Of a DNA stretch of 12,893 nt, positions 1 to 5,962 are shown in pieces; position 1 is the first letter of the stretch; the number at the start of each line of letters is the position of its first letter. Below the pieces are notes generated by a model that saw nothing but the letters and a program-made list of their open reading frames with translations, did no database searches and was not told the DNA's origin. The translations under genes and the position numbers were made by a program. The stretch is from Methyloradius sp035460505 (GTDB lineage: Bacteria; Pseudomonadota; Gammaproteobacteria; Burkholderiales; Methylophilaceae), in the NCBI GenBank assembly GCA_035460505.1, contig DATHWP010000105.1:1-12893 (forward strand). Reading direction: 5' to 3'.

Positions 1-1
1 C

Positions 2-895
2 GACGATGTTCGTAACATGACTGCCAGCTATCAGGGTGGCCATGTGCTTAAATTACTATTGGGCGCGACCAACTTGAATGCCGAGCTTAATCGCTATGCG
101 CTGACTTCAAGTCAATTGAAATTGCCTGTCTTGGATGGTGCACTGGTGTTGTCAGATGTTTCAGCCGCGCTACTCGGGGGTGACTTGCACGGTCATCTGC
201 GCGCCAGCATCCTGCCTATTAGCATGCCTGATCTCAGTCATGCACTTGGTTGGCCGCGAATGGAGGGCAAAGTCTCTGCCACGATTCCACTGGTCACCTA
301 CTCTGCAGGTTATCTAACAACAGATGGTGAGATGCTGTTTAATGTATTCGATGGCACTGCAGTCATCAGGCAACTCACCATGCAAACACCGCTGGGTATC
401 AGCCCCAAACTCAATGCGGATATTGAGATGCGCAATCTTGACCTAGGTGCGCTCACCCGCACTTTTTCTTTCGGCGCCATCGAAGGTAAGCTGGATGCCG
501 ATGTCAAAGCGCTTGAGCTGAATAACTGGCAAGCAGTGAAGTTTGATGCCAATATGCGCAGCAGTGCAGGTCGCTACCCTAAGAAAATATCGCAACGCGC
601 TGTGGAAAATATCTCGTCGCTGGGTGGCCCAGGTGCTTCGCTGGCCATACAGCGCAGTTTCTTGAGATTCTTCAAGGAATTTAATTACGAAAAAATCGGC
701 CTCTCATGCCGCCTGATTAACGGCACTTGCTTGATGGATGGGGTGGAATCTACCCCACAAGGCTATGTCATCGTAAAGGGTAGTGGCGTGCCTGCCATTA
801 CCGTGATGGGCTACAATCACAATGTGAATTGGTCAGAGCTGGGCACGAGAATCAAACGCATTACCCAGAACAACGTAAAGCCTGTGATTGAGTAA
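2..895 (+). CDS. ydbH: YdbH-like AsmA-family envelope protein, C-terminal part (5' end outside window)
   Basis: The frame is open from base 2, so the gene starts upstream and only about its last 297 residues are present. The visible part is rich in alternating beta-strand-like segments without membrane helices or catalytic motifs, as expected for the C-terminal periplasmic region of YdbH (DctA-YdbH family). YdbH is an AsmA-like protein thought to form a lipid-conducting bridge between inner and outer membranes in Gram-negative bacteria, partly redundant with TamB and YhdP. Identification rests mainly on context: a ynbE lipoprotein gene and a ydbL gene follow directly, the same trio as in E. 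coli. An internal ATG at 17 is not needed as a start, because the frame continues upstream. Family assignment is fairly sure; the N-terminal part cannot be assessed. Confidence 0.8.
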   Translation, partial: DDVRNMTASYQGGHVLKLLLGATNLNAELNRYALTSSQLKLPVLDGALVLSDVSAALLGGDLHGHLRASILPISMPDLSHALGWPRMEGKVSATIPLVTYSAGYLTTDGEMLFNVFDGTAVIRQLTMQTPLGISPKLNADIEMRNLDLGALTRTFSFGAIEGKLDADVKALELNNWQAVKFDANMRSSAGRYPKKISQRAVENISSLGGPGASLAIQRSFLRFFKEFNYEKIGLSCRLINGTCLMDGVESTPQGYVIVKGSGVPAITVMGYNHNVNWSELGTRIKRITQNNVKPVIE

Positions 896-914
896 TATTT
901 AAAGAGGATGACAA

Positions 915-1112
915 ATGAATAAATGGAAAATAGCCTTACTTATTGCGCTTTTACCTATGCTGTTGCTACCCGCTTGCGTCACCATCAACATATATTTCCC
1001 TGCGGCGGCCGCAGAAAAAGCAGCTGACAAGATTATTGATGATGTCTGGCAATTAAAACAGCCAAAAGATAAAGCACCTGATGCGCCAGACGCAACCACA
1101 CCCGCAAAATAA
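915..1112 (+). CDS. ynbE: YnbE-family outer-membrane lipoprotein
   Basis: A 65-residue lipoprotein. A basic start (MNKWK) is followed by a hydrophobic segment and a lipobox LPAC, with the lipidated cysteine at about residue 21. After it comes VTINIYFPAAAAEKAADKI, which is characteristic of YnbE, and a Lys/Pro/Asp-rich tail. The ribosome-binding site is AGAGGA, just upstream of the ATG. In E. coli, YnbE sits in the outer membrane and pairs with the C-terminus of YdbH to complete the intermembrane bridge. Here it lies 19 bp after the ydbH-like gene and 10 bp before ydbL, so the three are probably one transcript. Length and lipobox fit the family well. Confidence 0.9.
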   Translation: MNKWKIALLIALLPMLLLPACVTINIYFPAAAAEKAADKIIDDVWQLKQPKDKAPDAPDATTPAK

Positions 1113-1122
1113 GGATGACAAA

Positions 1123-1584
1123 ATGAACGCTATCAAAATCAAAACTATGTCGCAAAACCGTTTGAACTTAAATTTCCTGATTGCGGCATTCATGTTCCTT
1201 GCTATTGGTTTATTTTCGCCTTTCGCACATGCAGCCGCAGATATTGAAATCAATACGCCCGCTGTCTCAGCGATTAAAAACAGTATGCAGGCGCGCCATA
1301 CCCAGCTTGAGCCTTTTTACGCCAGTGGTGCTGTTGGCTTAACGCGCGATGGCCTAGTCAGCGTCCGCGATGCCAATGCAGTAGCGCTCTCGCAACGTCA
1401 GAGCGTGAATGGCTTGGTCTCTGCCGAGAACGCAGATCGCAACGCTCTGTATAAAGAGATTGCCAATGGCAATGGCCATCCAGAATGGGAAGCCGAAGTG
1501 CGGGCAACCTTTGCTCAACGTTGGGCGCAAAAAGCACCTGCAGGCTGGTGGGTTGAAGGTGCCAATGGCTGGGTTAAAAAGTAA
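1123..1584 (+). CDS. ydbL: YdbL-family periplasmic protein (DUF1318)
   Basis: A 153-residue exported protein. I chose ATG 1123 because AAGGATG lies a few bases upstream and the longer reading from 1081 would run inside ynbE. A hydrophobic stretch (about residues 16-37) ends in AHA, a good signal-peptidase I site, so the mature protein should start near AADIEINTP. The C-terminus GWWVEGANGWVKK matches the conserved end of the YdbL/DUF1318 family. In E. coli, YdbL acts in the periplasm on the YdbH-YnbE complex and is reported to restrain YnbE multimerisation. It is the last gene of the ydbH-ynbE-ydbL set; the next gene begins after 30 bp. Confidence 0.88.
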   Translation: MNAIKIKTMSQNRLNLNFLIAAFMFLAIGLFSPFAHAAADIEINTPAVSAIKNSMQARHTQLEPFYASGAVGLTRDGLVSVRDANAVALSQRQSVNGLVSAENADRNALYKEIANGNGHPEWEAEVRATFAQRWAQKAPAGWWVEGANGWVKK

Positions 1585-1614
1585 TTGATTCCGAGATAAG
1601 ATTAAGCCACCTAT

Positions 1615-2394
1615 ATGACACCCACTCTGGTTTTTGATATTGAAACAGTGCCCGATACCGAGGGTATTAAGACGCTATTGGATTTGCCTGAAAGCACTTC
1701 TGCTGAAGATGCAGCCAATATCGCCTTGCATAAACGTCGCCAGCATAATGGCAGTGAATTTTTACCATTACATCAACACCGCGTTGTCGCTATTTCATGT
1801 GCGCTCCGCGAAGGCGATAGCTTCAAGGTTTGGACGCTGGGTGCTATTGATGAACCCGAAGGTCAACTGATTCAGCGCTTCTTTGATGGAATTGAAAAAT
1901 ATACGCCTAATGTTGTTTCCTGGAATGGCGGTGGTTTTGATTTACCTGTGCTGCATTACCGTGGTCTGATTCATGGGGTTCAAGCGCCCCGCTATTGGGA
2001 CATGGGCGATGATGACCGTGAATTCAAATGGAATAACTACATCAGTCGCTACCACATGCGGCATCTGGATTTGATGGATTTGATGGCGATGTACCAGCCG
2101 CGTGCCAATGCGCCGCTAGATGATCTCGCCAAGCTATGCGGCTTTCCAGGCAAATTGGGCATGGATGGTTCCAAGGTATGGAATGCCTACAAAAACGGTG
2201 AGATTCAAGGCATCCGCGATTACTGCGAAACAGATGTCGCCAATACTTATCTAGTTTTTCTACGCTTCCAACTCATGCGTGGCGCATTAAATTCTGAGTC
2301 TTATGCTCATGAGATTAGCCTGGTACGCGATACTTTATCTGGCTACACGGGTAAACACTGGCAGGAATTTTTGGCGGCTTGGAAGCCAATATGA
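1615..2394 (+). CDS. PolB-related 3'-5' exonuclease (DnaQ fold)
   Basis: A 259-residue protein with the three exonuclease motifs of DEDDy enzymes: Exo I FDIET (Asp8, Glu10), Exo II WNGGGFD (Asn104 to Asp109) and Exo III YCETD (Tyr203, Asp207). These acidic residues bind the two catalytic metal ions that hydrolyse DNA from the 3' end. It resembles the stand-alone exonuclease domain of family B DNA polymerases (predicted 3'-5' exonuclease, COG3298 type) and has no polymerase domain. The likely role is DNA proofreading or repair in the cytoplasm; the substrate cannot be told from sequence. No strong Shine-Dalgarno precedes ATG 1615. It follows ydbL by 30 bp and ends just before the nitrogen-type control region, so it is unlikely to belong to the guanidine island. 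Confidence 0.87.
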   Translation: MTPTLVFDIETVPDTEGIKTLLDLPESTSAEDAANIALHKRRQHNGSEFLPLHQHRVVAISCALREGDSFKVWTLGAIDEPEGQLIQRFFDGIEKYTPNVVSWNGGGFDLPVLHYRGLIHGVQAPRYWDMGDDDREFKWNNYISRYHMRHLDLMDLMAMYQPRANAPLDDLAKLCGFPGKLGMDGSKVWNAYKNGEIQGIRDYCETDVANTYLVFLRFQLMRGALNSESYAHEISLVRDTLSGYTGKHWQEFLAAWKPI

Positions 2395-2466
2395 TCACTG
2401 AAATTCGTGCCTATACATTACGTTTCTTAAAGTTGAAGTCATCGCTGTTATATAGATAAATAGCTT

Positions 2467-2483
2467 TGCCTGATATTGGTGCA
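2467..2483 (+). promoter_or_regulatory. NtrC-like binding site 1
   Basis: TGCCTGATATTGGTGCA agrees at 14 of 17 positions with the enterobacterial NtrC site TGCACTATATTGGTGCA; the right half-site GGTGCA is perfect. Its centre is about 137 bp upstream of the start site predicted from the sigma-54 promoter at 2586. That is almost the position of the -140 NtrC enhancer site of E. coli glnA. Found by eye, not by a matrix search. Confidence 0.6.
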
Positions 2484-2498
2484 TATTTATTTTGATAG

Positions 2499-2515
2499 TG
2501 CACTCAATGATCGTT
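2499..2515 (+). promoter_or_regulatory. NtrC-like half-site 2
   Basis: The left half TGCACT is perfect; the right half is poor. It lies exactly 32 bp (three helical turns) after site 1, and its centre is about -105. This matches the -140/-108 pair of enhancer sites at glnAp2 of E. coli, where NtrC dimers bind cooperatively. The spacing is the main support; on its own the site would be weak. Confidence 0.45.
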
Positions 2516-2585
2516 TTTCTAAATTTCATTTTTATTATTAAAATTAAGATACTGAATTTAGATGTAAAAATTTAATTTTTTATTG

Positions 2586-2601
2586 TGGTATGTGAATTGC
2601 T
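2586..2601 (+). promoter_or_regulatory. Sigma-54 (-24/-12) promoter 1
   Basis: TGGTATGTGAATTGCT fits the sigma-54 consensus TGGYRYRNNNNTTGCW at every defined position. GG (2587-2588) and GC (2599-2600) are separated by the required 10 bases. The predicted start is near 2612, giving a leader of about 48 nt before the riboswitch core. Between the NtrC-like sites and the promoter lies a very AT-rich stretch (about 2515-2585) that could bend. The same element recurs before the second riboswitch with the same distance to the aptamer. Confidence 0.72.
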
Positions 2602-2654
2602 TTGTTGATATTAGTATTGAGAAAGCGGTGATTCACCGTATTAAGTATCAAAAA

Positions 2655-2768
2655 GATCACTAGGGTTCCGTCTTTTGTTTTTATAAAGAGTCTGGTCCGA
2701 GAGCGGTCGGCCAAATTGATTGGCTACACGGAGGGATAAAAGCCCGGGAGACAGCATTTAAATATGCC
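2655..2768 (+). promoter_or_regulatory. Guanidine-I (ykkC) riboswitch 1
   Basis: All signature blocks of the guanidine-I aptamer are present in order: CTAGGGTTCCG (2660-2670), GTCTGGTCCGAGAG (2690-2703) and ACACGGAGGGATAAAAG followed by CCCGGGAGA (2727-2751). A P2-like stem (CTTT with AAAG) and a P3-like stem (GCCAA with TTGGC) lie between them. A short hairpin, GCAT with ATGC (2754-2767), follows. The RNA binds guanidinium and switches on genes for guanidine export or use. I see no poly-U terminator before the downstream gene, so control may be translational or Rho-dependent. Confidence 0.95.
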
Positions 2769-2790
2769 GCCTTCTTGAGTTTGTTCTAAT

Positions 2791-3840
2791 GTGAGGGTCA
2801 ATATCTTGTTAAATCGTATCATTGCTTCAGTTAAATTTTTTCAAACACCGTTACCCGATTTGTTGGCATTTGCATTTGTGCTACTAGGGTATCCATTGGG
2901 TGTTTATCTTCTATTTTCAGACTATTGGTTTATCAATCTGTTTGGCCTCGCGTTAACGGCTGAAACCTTAATCATTAGTGCATATTTGATTCATGAGTTT
3001 AGTCATTGGAGTATTTTTAAATCTCCCAAAACCAATGAGCGCTGGGCCAATATCATGGCTTGGGTTAATGGGAGTTGTTACACCACTTATCAAGCGATTC
3101 GCGACCAGCATATGAAACATCATGTAGATCGTGCAGATGTACTAGATTTCAATGTGCAGCAATTGATGAGCGAAATGCCTGCATGGATTAAAACCGTGAT
3201 AGTTGCGCTCGAATGGTTGTATGTACCAGCTTTCGAAATCATGATGCATTTCTTAGTGATTTTGCTGCCATTTTTTAACCCTCAGTTTCATAAAAAGCGT
3301 CTTAGGATACTAGGCATTCTGGCTATACGCGTTCCGCTATTCGTCATGATGGCTTTAGTTTCTTTGAAGGCTTGGCTTTTATATTTGGTTGCGTATTGCA
3401 TCATGCTAACTGCCTTGCGTTTTGCTGATGCATTTCAGCATACCTATGATGTTTTCTTGAAAACAGACGCTAAATCAAGTGATGGCAAGTTTAAAGATGG
3501 CAAGCTGCGTGATCGTGCCTATGAACATGCCAATACTTTTTCAAATTTGGCATCGATTAAGTACCCTTGGCTGAATCTGCTATTTCTCAATTTCCCCTAT
3601 CACAACGCTCATCATGAGAAACCTGTCGTACCTTGGCATAAGTTGCCCGAGTTTCACAAAAAGCTATATGGCGATACCACACATTTACCTGTAATCCCCA
3701 TGTCTCGCTTGTTGAAAACATACCATAAGAACCGAATTAAACGGGTGGTGAGTGATGATTATGGTGTCATTAGCGACGGCCCGAATGGTGCTGACCAATT
3801 TGTCGGTGGAGTAGGTGTATCGTTTTTAACGGCAATATAA
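2791..3840 (+). CDS. Membrane di-iron fatty-acid-desaturase-like oxygenase
   Basis: About 349 residues with several membrane helices (roughly residues 20-60, 130-165 and 170-205) and the three histidine boxes of the membrane fatty acid desaturase/hydroxylase superfamily: HEFSH (His68, His72), HMKHH (His107, 110, 111) and HNAHH (His271, 274, 275). A further QHTYD (His217) may supply another ligand. These histidines hold two irons that activate O2 to desaturate, hydroxylate or dealkylate a substrate. The substrate is unknown. Position directly behind a guanidine-I riboswitch suggests a guanidine-related or N-alkylguanidine substrate, which is inference. The listed start is GTG 2791, which lacks a Shine-Dalgarno. 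TTG 2806, eight bases after GAGGG, is an equally good or better start (344 residues). It heads a three-gene operon with the hydrolase and transporter genes. Confidence 0.85.
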   Translation: MRVNILLNRIIASVKFFQTPLPDLLAFAFVLLGYPLGVYLLFSDYWFINLFGLALTAETLIISAYLIHEFSHWSIFKSPKTNERWANIMAWVNGSCYTTYQAIRDQHMKHHVDRADVLDFNVQQLMSEMPAWIKTVIVALEWLYVPAFEIMMHFLVILLPFFNPQFHKKRLRILGILAIRVPLFVMMALVSLKAWLLYLVAYCIMLTALRFADAFQHTYDVFLKTDAKSSDGKFKDGKLRDRAYEHANTFSNLASIKYPWLNLLFLNFPYHNAHHEKPVVPWHKLPEFHKKLYGDTTHLPVIPMSRLLKTYHKNRIKRVVSDDYGVISDGPNGADQFVGGVGVSFLTAI

Positions 3841-3852
3841 AGGTAGTCAAGA

Positions 3853-4635
3853 ATGACTAGTGTTACCAAATTATGGCCGATATTAACCGCCACACATCAA
3901 TACGATAAATCTCTATCAACCCGCAACAGAGGGGCTGGGCAAATGATAGTGGCGCCTATTTTGGCCTATTTAATCGAGACAAAAAATGGGCGAATATTGT
4001 ATGACGTAGGCTGTGATTACAACAAGATCGTTGACCCAGCACTCCGAGCACGTTACTACAACCCGGATGTATTTGAATTTGGTGCACCTGATATGCAAGA
4101 CTCGCAGCGTTTACCTAATCAACTCGAGAAAATGGGGTTATCAGTTGCAGATATCGATGTCGTATTTTTAGGCCATTTACATTTTGACCATGCGGGTGGT
4201 TTGTGCGATATGTGTGGAGCTGAGGTGCATGTTCAGGAAGCAGAATTGGCTGCTGCAAACCCTGAAAATGATTTGGCTTATTTTGATAACGAGGTGGTTG
4301 CACAAAGCAATTGGCAAGTTAAACAAGGTGAATATGCGCTTGATGCAGGTGTTCACGCAATCGCAAGCCCAGGACATACGGCGGGTCATATGTCTTTATG
4401 GATAGAAATGCCTCAAGGTGCGCCCATTATTCTTGCAGGTGATGCGGCGGACTTAACTGAAAATATTGTCGATGAAGTCGCCCCCGGCAATTGCTGGCAA
4501 GATCAAACTGAGCTTGCAATTGCTAGCATACGCAAGCTTAAAACCCTTGCGAAAAAAGAAAAAGCAGAGCTCTGGCCTAACCACGATATTGCCTTTTGGC
4601 AAACTCTAAAACGATTTCCAGAGTTTCATATATGA
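3853..4635 (+). CDS. Metallo-beta-lactamase-fold hydrolase, AiiA lactonase-like
   Basis: A 260-residue cytoplasmic protein without signal peptide. It carries HLHFDHAGG (His108, His110, Asp112, His113), GHTAGH (His175), AGD (Asp197) and a C-terminal NHD (His244). This is the full di-zinc ligand set of the N-acyl homoserine lactonase (AiiA/AttM) branch, with similar ligand spacing. Members hydrolyse lactones and other esters or amides. Quorum quenching is possible, but placement 12 bp after the oxygenase gene, under a guanidine riboswitch, makes hydrolysis of an oxidised intermediate just as likely (inference). ATG 3853 follows a weak AGGTAG. The last four bases overlap the start of the transporter gene, so the two are probably translationally coupled. 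Confidence 0.87.
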   Translation: MTSVTKLWPILTATHQYDKSLSTRNRGAGQMIVAPILAYLIETKNGRILYDVGCDYNKIVDPALRARYYNPDVFEFGAPDMQDSQRLPNQLEKMGLSVADIDVVFLGHLHFDHAGGLCDMCGAEVHVQEAELAAANPENDLAYFDNEVVAQSNWQVKQGEYALDAGVHAIASPGHTAGHMSLWIEMPQGAPIILAGDAADLTENIVDEVAPGNCWQDQTELAIASIRKLKTLAKKEKAELWPNHDIAFWQTLKRFPEFHI

Positions 4636-5540
4636 CCAGAATTTCAATTACGAGTAGTACAGTTTTAAACGTTCACTCATCAACAGCATCATCTGGCTTG
4701 CCTGTGGCCTCTATTCTTTTTGGCGCAGTATTTTGGGGCTTTTGTTGGTGGCCGTTAAAATTCTTTGCCGATGCGGGGCTTTCTGGAAATTTAATTGGCA
4801 TGACGGCTTATGCCATTGTGGGGCTGGTTGCTATCCCTATTGTATGGAGAGAGCGTCACCAGTGGCGAAGCGAAACCGGTTTGTTTGTCCTGATCGGCAT
4901 ATTTTTTGGCTTGGCTAATATCACTTTTACTACCGCACTTATGGAGGGAGAGGTCGTCAGGGTAATGCTGTTGTTTTATCTACTACCAGCATGGGGCGCT
5001 TTGGGAGGAGTGTTTTTGCTGGGAGAAAGGCTTAATAAACGCCGCTGTGTTGCGATAGCACTCTCACTCATTGGTGTGTTTGTGATTTTAGGTGGCGCTG
5101 AAGTTTTGAATCAGCCTTTTTCTAAGGTCGATATGATGGCTTTGGGCGCAGGCTTTTGTTTGTCTGCAACAGGGGTGGTCAATAAAATGGCGCAAAAAAT
5201 CCCCATGGCAAGTCGTTCATTTATCCCGTTCATTTTTTGCCCTCCGATGGCGCTGATAGGCAATTATTTTTCGCCCACTACTATGCCAGTGATAGGGGCT
5301 GTGACTTGGTTATTGCTGGTGCTATTTGCTTTCTTTTGGCTATTTGGGGGCACTTTCCTCACCACTTACGGTGTGGCAAATATGGAGGCAAGTCGTGCCT
5401 CTATATTGCAAGTGATGGAGCTCTTTGTAGCAATTGTGACTGCAATGTGGTTGGGCGGTGAAGTGCTTGAGTTAAAAGAATACATTGGCGGAACGCTCAT
5501 CATTATTGCCACGATATTAGAGTCGCTACCTAGTGCATGA
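4632..5540 (+). CDS. EamA/DMT-family transporter
   Basis: A 302-residue integral membrane protein of about ten hydrophobic helices arranged as two EamA repeats. Examples are the segments near FFGLANITFTTALM and LLFYLLPAWGALGGVFLLGERL in the first half, and near FLTTYGVANMEASRASIL and MWLGGEVLELKEYIGG in the second. I chose ATG 4632, which overlaps the TGA of the preceding gene (ATGA), over an in-frame ATG at 4596 lying deep inside that gene. DMT carriers usually export small metabolites. Other guanidine riboswitches control SMR-type guanidinium exporters of the same superfamily, so export of guanidine or a derivative fits, but import cannot be excluded. It is the last gene of the first riboswitch operon. 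No clear terminator follows. Confidence 0.87.
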   Translation: MTRISITSSTVLNVHSSTASSGLPVASILFGAVFWGFCWWPLKFFADAGLSGNLIGMTAYAIVGLVAIPIVWRERHQWRSETGLFVLIGIFFGLANITFTTALMEGEVVRVMLLFYLLPAWGALGGVFLLGERLNKRRCVAIALSLIGVFVILGGAEVLNQPFSKVDMMALGAGFCLSATGVVNKMAQKIPMASRSFIPFIFCPPMALIGNYFSPTTMPVIGAVTWLLLVLFAFFWLFGGTFLTTYGVANMEASRASILQVMELFVAIVTAMWLGGEVLELKEYIGGTLIIIATILESLPSA

Positions 5541-5654
5541 TTCTGGCTTGCGCTCTAGGTTAGTGCGGAGCCTTAATATAAATACTGCTTAGTGTGATGG
5601 TTGTTTAGAAGTAAATTATTGATTTTAAAGTTTTATTGTATATTTTATTTAATA
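5541..5654. other. AT-rich intergenic upstream region of control unit 2
   Basis: No gene is visible. It contains a loose dyad TGCGCT (5549-5554) with AGTGCG (5562-5567), which resembles an NtrC site with a 7-base instead of 5-base spacer. It is centred about 123 bp before the predicted start site of the sigma-54 promoter at 5655. This is too weak to call as a binding site. The second half is AT-rich. Confidence 0.3.
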
Positions 5655-5670
5655 TGGCATGCTGTATGCT
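5655..5670 (+). promoter_or_regulatory. Sigma-54 (-24/-12) promoter 2
   Basis: TGGCATGCTGTATGCT matches TGGYRYRNNNNTTGCW with a single mismatch (A for the first T of TTGC). GG (5656-5657) and GC (5668-5669) are again 10 bases apart. The predicted start is near 5681. From the C of this GC to the first base of the aptamer core is 60 bases, the same as in control unit 1, which strongly supports both calls. Confidence 0.68.
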
Positions 5671-5672
5671 TT

Positions 5673-5708
5673 AGTATTACTAATCGAGAAATTGGTAATA
5701 CTATTACC
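5673..5708. repeat. Overlapping palindromes at the start site and leader hairpin of unit 2
   Basis: AGTATTACTAAT (5673-5684) pairs with ATTGGTAATACT (5691-5702) over 12 positions with one G-T. GGTAATACTATTACC (5694-5708) is itself a perfect palindrome around one base. In the transcript predicted to start at 5681, only the second can form a hairpin. Control unit 1 has CGGTG-ATT-CACCG (2626-2638) at the same place. The upstream half could instead be a DNA operator. Confidence 0.5.
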
Positions 5709-5723
5709 GAAACAGTATCGCAA

Positions 5724-5840
5724 GACATCTAGGGTTCCGTTTTCTTTCAAATAGAAAAGTCTGGACCAAGAGTTGTCGGCCAACAAGCATTGTGGCTACA
5801 CGGAGGGATAAAAGCCCGGGAGACAGCATTAATGAATGCC
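5724..5840 (+). promoter_or_regulatory. Guanidine-I (ykkC) riboswitch 2
   Basis: The blocks CTAGGGTTCCG (5729-5739), GTCTGGACCAAGAG (5759-5772) and ACACGGAGGGATAAAAG followed by CCCGGGAGA (5798-5823) are present. Stems lie between them (TTTTCT with AGAAAA; GCCA with TGGC), and a 3' hairpin GCATT with AATGC (5826-5839) follows. The middle block differs from copy 1 at two bases (GGUCCGAGAG to GGACCAAGAG). Both copies continue with ATGCCG and CTTCT. In copy 1 that reading frame stops after four codons, so the shared sequence is structural rather than coding. No intrinsic terminator is visible before the coding region. Confidence 0.94.
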
Positions 5841-5875
5841 GACTTCTCGTATTTTGACCGTTGTGGGAGCTAGAC

Positions 5876-5962
5876 ATGTTTTCAGTAAATTGGGTAGACA
5901 ATCAGCGAATCGTTATTCGTGTTTACCCCCAATCAAATACGCTGCAGGACTGTCATCAATGA
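5876..5962 (+). CDS. Small 28-codon ORF between riboswitch 2 and the HRI1-like gene
   Basis: ATG 5876 follows GGGAG (5865-5869) by six bases, the best ribosome-binding site in this leader. It encodes 28 residues beginning MFSVNWVDNQRIVIRVYP and stops at TGA 5960-5962, overlapping the next start codon as ATGA. The next gene has only a modest AGGA nine bases before its own ATG, so this small ORF may serve to couple or gate its translation. It could also be a real microprotein, or the remnant of an N-terminus separated by a frameshift. I recognise no family. There is no direct evidence that it is translated. Confidence 0.45.
   Translation: MFSVNWVDNQRIVIRVYPQSNTLQDCHQ

Noticed and set aside
2339..2350. 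TGGCTACACGG inside the exonuclease gene, identical to part of the riboswitch 1 P3 region
   Set aside because: It is 11 bases in coding sequence with no other aptamer block nearby, so a coincidence.
2604..2640. Sigma-70 promoter with TTGATA as -35 upstream of riboswitch 1
   Set aside because: No acceptable -10 element at 16-18 bases; the sigma-54 motif just upstream is far better.
4596..4631. Upstream ATG adding 12 residues to the EamA transporter
   Set aside because: It overlaps deep into the hydrolase gene. The ATGA overlap start at 4632 is the usual arrangement and keeps the first helix intact.
5673..5702. The 12-bp inverted repeat as an intrinsic terminator of the first operon
   Set aside because: No T-run follows, and the predicted transcription start of unit 2 lies within it. 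Operator or leader structure is more likely.
5836..5958. In-frame N-terminal extension of the HRI1-like gene from ATG 5836
   Set aside because: The ATG lies in the 3' hairpin of riboswitch 2. The equivalent ATG in copy 1 runs into a stop after four codons, there is no ribosome-binding site, and the added residues look random.
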